This document shows positions 32,639 through 36,452 of a stretch of 36,452 nucleotides of DNA, in pieces. The position numbers and the translations under genes were made by a program. The stretch spans positions 1 through 36,452 of the forward strand of contig CADCDY010000017.1 of NCBI GenBank assembly GCA_902800245.1, read 5' to 3'. Positions within the stretch are counted from its first letter, which is position 1; every line of letters begins with the position of its first letter. This DNA is from an uncultured Prevotellaceae bacterium. GTDB taxonomy: Bacteria > Bacteroidota > Bacteroidia > Bacteroidales > Bacteroidaceae. Below the pieces are notes generated by a model. The model made no database searches and was not told the DNA's origin. It worked only from the letters and a program-made list of their open reading frames with translations.

Positions 32639-32722
32639 CAGTCCCTTCTCGATTTCTTCGAGGTGACGAGGAACTGTCCCGTGTCACTTCAGTTCTTTTT
32701 CTCTACCTATAATCTTTTCCAT
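32597..32722 (-). pseudogene. Remnant: start of an AAA/DUF4143-type ATPase gene
   Basis: ATG at 32722 opens MEKIIGREKELK followed by a stop at 32686-32684. MxKIIGRExEL is the usual start of Bacteroidetes ATPases that continue with a GRRRVGKT P-loop. The same frame continues after the stop with a charged helical stretch (HLEEIEKGLKELRKQG) to a stop at 32597. A complete promoter remains in front of it. The body of the gene is gone. Confidence 0.5.
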
Positions 32723-32747
32723 TGCAATAAACGATAGTTAGTTTTTG

Positions 32748-32777
32748 CAAAAGTACTGAAATCTAGGTAATTACCAA
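32748..32777 (-). promoter_or_regulatory. Orphan promoter of the ATPase remnant
   Basis: On the minus strand: TTG (32777-32775), 19-bp spacer, TACTTTTG (32755-32748), about 25 nt before the remnant's ATG. Confidence 0.55.
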
Positions 32778-32837
32778 AATTATATTCTGCGAAAATAGTC
32801 AATTTTAACAAACTTTCGCCAATTATAACCCCTCAGG

Positions 32838-32990
32838 CCTCTCAAAGAGGCTCGTGAAACCGAGAACTGGCTTAACCTCTTCCACGATAACGGATATCTT
32901 ACTCCCATCCAGGCCGAGTCCCTCCAGAACGACTGTTAAATTCTCATCACCATCACCAACAAGGTCAAACACCGCCTCCGAAATCCCTAA
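32838..32990 (+). pseudogene. Remnant of a four-helix-bundle (S23/IVP-type) protein gene
   Basis: Read in frame from 32838: PLKEARETENWLNLFHDNGY, then LTPIQAESLQNDC, a TAA stop at 32937-32939 where relatives have Glu, then ILITITNKVKHRLRN. This matches the C-terminal half of small four-helix-bundle proteins (23S rRNA-intervening-sequence type), with the typical ExxxWLxLLxxxGYL stretch. The N-terminal half is missing. The frame ends inside an octad repeat tract. Confidence 0.65.
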
Positions 32991-33251
32991 TTCCCTGATT
33001 CCCAGTTTCCCTCATTCCAAATTCCCCAGTTTCCCTAACTCCAAAGTTCCCAGAATCCCAGAATCCCTAACTCCCTGATTCCTTACCTCCTCAGCCACAT
33101 TCACCTTTGACCTTTGACATTTGACATTCTATCAAGAAACTCTTATCCGTCTTATCAGTGTCATCCGTGTTCAATTAATGGGCAATTAACGGGCAATTAA
33201 CGGTAATTTGTGTTATTCCCCGAATTCCCTCATTCCAAATTTCCCAGTTTC
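32983..33251. repeat. Octad and heptad repeat tracts
   Basis: CCCTAATT/CCCTGATT/CCCAGTTT octads at 32983-33083, CCTTTGA/CATTTGA heptads at 33103-33130, CCGTCTTATC-type units and ATTAACGGGCA 11-mers to about 33210, then octads again to 33251. No gene is visible in 32991-33377. Confidence 0.7.
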
Positions 33252-33274
33252 CGTTCAATCCGTGTTCGTATTCA

Positions 33275-33329
33275 AATAAAAAACGCAGGCCCCAACGGTA
33301 ATTTGGTTTTGAAGCTCGTTGGAGCCTGC
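33275..33329 (-). terminator. Terminator of the PAP2 gene
   Basis: Arms 33285-33297 and 33317-33329 pair over 13 bp (one wobble on the minus strand) around a 19-nt loop. On the minus strand the stem is followed by GTTTTTTATT. Confidence 0.75.
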
Positions 33330-33377
33330 TGAGGAACTGTCATCACGACAGAAATGGATTTGTAATATTAATTGTTT

Positions 33378-33743
33378 TTAGAAATTGTACTTTACATCCA
33401 CCGTATTTCCACTAGTACCAACTGCGAAGTTAGAGCTAGTGCCCAGCAACTTATCCGATAGCCACCAGGTCAGTTCTGCGGCGCCATAACCCACAGCGGC
33501 TCCAGCTACGACATCATACCAGTGGTGCCTGTCGCTGGCAATACGCTCTATGCCAATGGCCGTAGCGGCAGCATATCCCGCTATCGGAATCCAGATACAA
33601 TCCTTGCGGAATTCCTTGTCTATCGACCTTGCTGCAGCGAATGCCATAGCAGCATGTCCCGATGGGAATGACTTATTATCCGAATGGTCAGGCCGTTCCT
33701 CCTTAATCATCGCTTTCAGTGCCGTCTTGCCAAGATACGCCAC
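33378..33743 (-). CDS. PAP2-family phosphatase, 5'-truncated
   Basis: 121 aa from a GTG; no ATG exists upstream in frame. All three PAP2 motifs are present: KAMIKEERP (K-x6-RP), SFPSGHAAM (PSGH) and SDRHHWYDVVAG (SR-x5-H-x3-D type). Such enzymes dephosphorylate lipid phosphates, for example undecaprenyl pyrophosphate, at the membrane. Family members carry another 60-100 N-terminal residues with a signal peptide or first helices. Here the frame continues upstream (GRNWPRFIVNTIGSVG) only to a TAG lying within an octad repeat shared with the end of the preceding gene. I infer that a deletion at the repeat removed the 5' end. It may be expressed from the upstream gene's message. Confidence 0.7.
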   Translation of the reverse strand: MAYLGKTALKAMIKEERPDHSDNKSFPSGHAAMAFAAARSIDKEFRKDCIWIPIAGYAAATAIGIERIASDRHHWYDVVAGAAVGYGAAELTWWLSDKLLGTSSNFAVGTSGNTVDVKYNF

Positions 33744-33795
33744 ACCTACCGACCCGATGGTATTGACAATAAACCTCGGCCAGTTACGTCCTCCC

Positions 33796-35184
33796 CTATA
33801 TCCCTGAATCCCAGATTCCTAAGTCATATCTTACGCCAAAGTCGATATCAAAGAAGCCATTTGACCCTGCAGCGACCTCCATACCAGTGGTACTCACGCC
33901 CATGCCCTCGCTCGTCGTCACCTGATATCCGAAAGCCCCGAACAGACTCCACCTGTCATTCAGTCGGTACGTTTCCTCCAGGCCCATACCTCCAACTGGC
34001 GATGCTGAACCTTCTACAAATTGCGAAATGATACCAGCCCTGGCATACCCTATCGTATGCCATTTCCTGTCAGGATTATAGCCCGCTATGATATTCGTCA
34101 GGTTCATCATACCATCCACTGATATCACGGCCAGTCCCCCCTTCTTATAATTCTCTTTCGGGTCATCAGCTGGTGCCACCCATTCCACACCATTATTCGG
34201 TATCAGTCCATTGTCCCACTGAACCCTTGCACGTACAGCGAACTCCGGTGTAAACCATTTGCCTAATGCACCATTCAGTCCGAATATCATACCGTTCGGT
34301 ATCACCTTCCCGAAGTTACACCCGTAAGGATTCATCAGACTCATATCCATTCCCGCCTGCACAAACCAGTTGTCCCAAATCCCGTTCGTCAAGACTCCTC
34401 TATTCGTGCTATTTGTGTAATCCGTGTTCAAAAAAGAGCTTTCTGTGTTTTCTACTGAACCATTAACCATGAACCGTGAATCATGAACCTTCTTTCGGCC
34501 CAGCTCGAACTGAGCGCCAATGCCGAAAGATAAATATCCATTCGAGTTACTTCCCGTTCCAGTCCCTTCCACTTTCTCACTCCCCACGAATCCACTACCC
34601 GTCATGATATAGGCTATATCCCCATACACGCTCCAGCGGTCACTAATCCGGTATGTGTTCAACACACCTATACCAAGCAACAGGGCCCCTTTGCTCACTC
34701 CGAAATTGTAGTTCACGCCCATTCGCGGATACAGAGTCGCATTCCAGGTCCTGTCCGCCCGATATGCCCCAAAGAGATTATGGAGATTGAACAGCGCATC
34801 ACCATAAAAAGCGATATATCCGCCTTTCTCCCTGTTCACACCCGGCTGGTCAAATGGTGCCAGCCAGTTCGCATGGTCATTCTCCAGCAGTGGCAGCTTA
34901 TTCTCCCAGTTGAACTTTAACCGGCCACCCACTTGATGCGAGAACCACTTACCCACTGCCACATCCAGTCCGAACGACTTTCCATTCGGGAACACCTTCG
35001 AAAAGTCATACCCGTAAGGGTTCTGCAGCGTCATGTCCAGACCCATCTGTACGAAACAGTTCTGCCAGAACCCGTCCGCCACCACGACATTCTCCCTCGA
35101 GCAGCTATCCATCTGCTCGAACACCTGCGCCTGAACACTACTCAGTGAGAGGCCCAAAAGTATATATATAATAATTTGTCTCAT
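33796..35184 (-). CDS. Outer-membrane beta-barrel protein with two tandem homologous halves
   Basis: 462 aa from MRQIIIYIL (signal peptide 1-20, SSVQAQ). Two halves of about 210 residues are clearly related: FWQNCFVQMGLDMTLQNPYG with FSKVFPNGKSFGL, and IWDNWFVQAGMDMSLMNPYG with FGKVIPNGMIFGL. Later pairs are YRISDRWSVYGDIAY and YRLNDRWSLFGAFGY. Each half resembles an OmpA-like small barrel. The linker (HDSRFMVNGSVENTESSF) is encoded by a heptad tract, so two copies seem to have fused across a repeat after losing an intervening stop and signal peptide. The last residues (GIWDSGI) are also octad-encoded. The longer in-frame start is rejected because it lacks a signal peptide. Confidence 0.82.
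   Translation of the reverse strand: MRQIIIYILLGLSLSSVQAQVFEQMDSCSRENVVVADGFWQNCFVQMGLDMTLQNPYGYDFSKVFPNGKSFGLDVAVGKWFSHQVGGRLKFNWENKLPLLENDHANWLAPFDQPGVNREKGGYIAFYGDALFNLHNLFGAYRADRTWNATLYPRMGVNYNFGVSKGALLLGIGVLNTYRISDRWSVYGDIAYIMTGSGFVGSEKVEGTGTGSNSNGYLSFGIGAQFELGRKKVHDSRFMVNGSVENTESSFLNTDYTNSTNRGVLTNGIWDNWFVQAGMDMSLMNPYGCNFGKVIPNGMIFGLNGALGKWFTPEFAVRARVQWDNGLIPNNGVEWVAPADDPKENYKKGGLAVISVDGMMNLTNIIAGYNPDRKWHTIGYARAGIISQFVEGSASPVGGMGLEETYRLNDRWSLFGAFGYQVTTSEGMGVSTTGMEVAAGSNGFFDIDFGVRYDLGIWDSGI
34459..34492. repeat. AACCATG/AACCGTG heptad repeat in the barrel linker
   Basis: Five degenerate 7-bp units (GAACCAT, TAACCAT, GAACCGT, GAATCAT, GAACC) encode part of the linker between the two barrel halves. 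The adjacent ATCCGTGTTCAA stretch also resembles non-coding repeats near 33170. Confidence 0.8.
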
Positions 35185-35198
35185 ATCTATAAAGAACT

Positions 35199-35236
35199 TA
35201 AGGTTCACCCGAAGGGCGAAAGCTTTGTGAACCTTA
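35199..35236. other. Leader hairpin upstream of the barrel gene
   Basis: TAAGGTTCAC (35199-35208) and GTGAACCTTA (35227-35236) are perfect 10-bp arms around 18 nt. The base of the stem is 14 nt upstream of the ATG at 35184, so it could affect translation. Further palindromes follow at 35331-35351 (TTTTCTTTG-CGC-CAAAGAAAA) and 35367-35384 (perfect, 18 bp). Confidence 0.6.
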
Positions 35237-35405
35237 CCAAAACCTTGACGGAGAGGGTCTTCCCTCGTAGTCAATTACATCCTCTCCATATAGGGAGAGG
35301 CTTGGTGAGGGTGGATGTTTCTTTTAGTTCTTTTCTTTGCGCCAAAGAAAAGGACATAACCTTTTGGTCCTTTTCGAAAAGGACAATTCTTTAGCAAAAT
35401 TCTTA

Positions 35406-35729
35406 TTAAGATTTTGCTCCCAAGCGAAGCTCAGAAGCCCACTCCTCATATTCCTTTTCATCAACGCCCTCCTCTACCGTCAGGCAATAGTAACCCTTCC
35501 CTTGTTTCACTATTTCCAGCTGCTTCTTTAATTCATCTAAATGAGCTGAATTCATCACCACCACCGGCATCTGCATACTCTCAGAATACGAAGCAGCAAC
35601 GATTGTGTGCTTATACAACAGAAAAGCAGAGTAGCCATAGGCGGCATACAATCCCATCAATCCGTTGAAATACAGATGAATGGTTTTGCCGTCGTTAAAA
35701 ATCTCGTTCCTTGTTATATTCTCGTTCAT
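35406..35729 (-). CDS. Hypothetical small protein
   Basis: 107 aa from MNENITRNE; the earlier ATG is within the AATTATC repeat. No signal peptide or membrane helix. The middle (TIHLYFNGLMGLYAAYGYSAFLLYKH) is aromatic-rich, followed by MPVVVMNSAHLDELKKQLEI and an acidic helix. I do not recognise the family. It lies 20 nt after the sugar transferase gene on the same strand, so it may be co-transcribed with polysaccharide genes beyond the window. Palindromes at 35331-35384 probably end this message. Confidence 0.6.
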   Translation of the reverse strand: MNENITRNEIFNDGKTIHLYFNGLMGLYAAYGYSAFLLYKHTIVAASYSESMQMPVVVMNSAHLDELKKQLEIVKQGKGYYCLTVEEGVDEKEYEEWASELRLGAKS

Positions 35730-35749
35730 TATAATTATCAATTGTCAAT

Positions 35750-36452
35750 TTAATATGCGTTTTTGTCATGTATAAATACTGTCTTTGCCGTCAGCCAAAT
35801 AATACGGATATCCAGCCAGATACTCCAGTGCTCCATATACCAGATGTCACGCTTCACTCTGCCTTCCATCTGCCAGAGTTCCTTCGTTTCTCCGCGGAAT
35901 CCCGTCACCTGTGCCCATCCTGTTAACCCAGGTTTCACAAAGTGGCGTACCATATATTGGTCAATCAGTGCCGAATACTGTTCCGTATGTGCCAACATGT
36001 GCGGTCTCGGTCCCACAAAACTCATGTCACCTCTCAGTATATTGATAAACTGCGGCAACTCGTCGATGTTCGACTTACGCATAAAATTTCCAAAAGGATA
36101 CTTTCTCGGGTCGTTCTTCGTGGCCTGCACCTTGTCGGCATCCTTGTTTACGTGCATCGAACGGAATTTCAACACATAAAATGTCTTACCGTCAATACCC
36201 GTTCTCGCCTGTTTAAAGAAGATGGGCCCAGGACTCTGAATCTTGATAATCAGCCAGATAAACGGGAACATAATCATTGTGGGAATCAGGAAGATGGTTG
36301 ACAGCACGATGTCGAACAACCTCTTGACGGCCCTGTTCACCGAGTTCTGCAGCGGATTCTCATAGGTAGTGAACACCTCCATATCGTCCATCATCTCACG
36401 TTTCAGATTCAGTCCGATTGTTTCCACAGATACTGGCACATAGTAAAATCTC
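35750..36452 (-). CDS. Polyprenyl glycosylphosphotransferase (WcaJ-type), partial
   Basis: At least 234 codons; the frame stays open through the window edge (FYYVPVSVET), so the 5' part is missing. It has the NRAVKRLFDIVLS start of the transferase domain and one hydrophobic hairpin (IFLIPTMIMFPFIWLII). Then follow SPGPIFFKQARTGIDGKTF, LKFRSMHVNKDAD, RKSNIDELPQFINILRGDMS, FVGPRPH and KPGLTGWAQVTGFRGET, all hallmarks of the bacterial sugar transferase family. It loads the first sugar phosphate onto undecaprenyl phosphate at the inner membrane to begin capsule or exopolysaccharide synthesis. Upstream relatives have a CoA-binding-like domain and four more helices, expected outside the window. Donor sugar not readable. 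Confidence 0.92.
   Translation of the reverse strand, partial: RFYYVPVSVETIGLNLKREMMDDMEVFTTYENPLQNSVNRAVKRLFDIVLSTIFLIPTMIMFPFIWLIIKIQSPGPIFFKQARTGIDGKTFYVLKFRSMHVNKDADKVQATKNDPRKYPFGNFMRKSNIDELPQFINILRGDMSFVGPRPHMLAHTEQYSALIDQYMVRHFVKPGLTGWAQVTGFRGETKELWQMEGRVKRDIWYMEHWSIWLDIRIIWLTAKTVFIHDKNAY

Noticed and set aside
32854-33078. 74-codon plus-strand frame rich in Pro/Ser
   Set aside because: Out of frame with the recognisable four-helix-bundle remnant; the second half is translated octad repeat.

Overview
The window looks like a chromosomal piece of a Bacteroidales bacterium, most likely a Prevotellaceae member (inference). The reasons are the Bacteroidetes-type promoters (TTG, 19-20 bp, TAnnTTTG) seen several times, the absence of Shine-Dalgarno sequences, DUF5686 and regulator-propeller proteins, AQ-type signal peptides, and a polyprenyl glycosylphosphotransferase. 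No rRNA, tRNA, IS transposase or CRISPR array was seen.

Layout. 1-587: non-coding, built largely from degenerate 22-bp tandem units. 588-971: Spy/LTXXQ-like exported protein. 1208-3247: secreted GH43-type glycosidase. 12847 down to 3366: tight minus-strand operon of (i) a 1373-aa protein joining a LacI-type repressor to a periplasmic propeller/Y_Y_Y sensor and a kinase-like ATPase domain, (ii) a PA14-containing GH31 (alpha-xylosidase-like), (iii) a TPR sensor histidine kinase and (iv) rfbC. Upstream of the LacI fusion are two divergent promoters, each overlapping a CG-centred palindrome of the LacI-operator type. The promoter facing away reads only about 80 nt before a strong hairpin terminator. 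16882 down to 13078: PAS histidine kinase overlapping a DUF5686 outer-membrane protein. 16991-21763: rlmL, a DPP IV-like peptidase and serB. 27227 down to 21914: L-rhamnose operon (kinase, isomerase, permease, aldolase) in which the isomerase is of the FucI/AraA superfamily and the permease is MFS instead of the usual RhaI and RhaT; it has a leader with an attenuator-like hairpin. 29641 down to 27557: DEAH helicase with C-terminal WG-like repeats. 29642-33377: AT-rich decaying region with palindromes, an AAA ATPase fused by deletion to the tail of a DUF4276 gene, one intact hypothetical gene flanked by long direct repeats, and remnants of an ATPase gene and a four-helix-bundle gene. 33378-36452: PAP2 phosphatase (5' truncated), a duplicated outer-membrane barrel protein, a small hypothetical and a sugar transferase cut by the window edge.

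Two features stand out. The first is the LacI-propeller-ATPase fusion, which would be a membrane-tethered transcription factor able to read sugars on both sides of the inner membrane. The second is a family of degenerate 7-, 8- and 9-bp tandem repeats scattered over the whole window. They lie in intergenic spaces but also in frame inside at least five genes (helicase, rhamnulokinase, rlmL, DPP IV signal peptide, OMP linker), and often sit at points where genes are truncated or fused.
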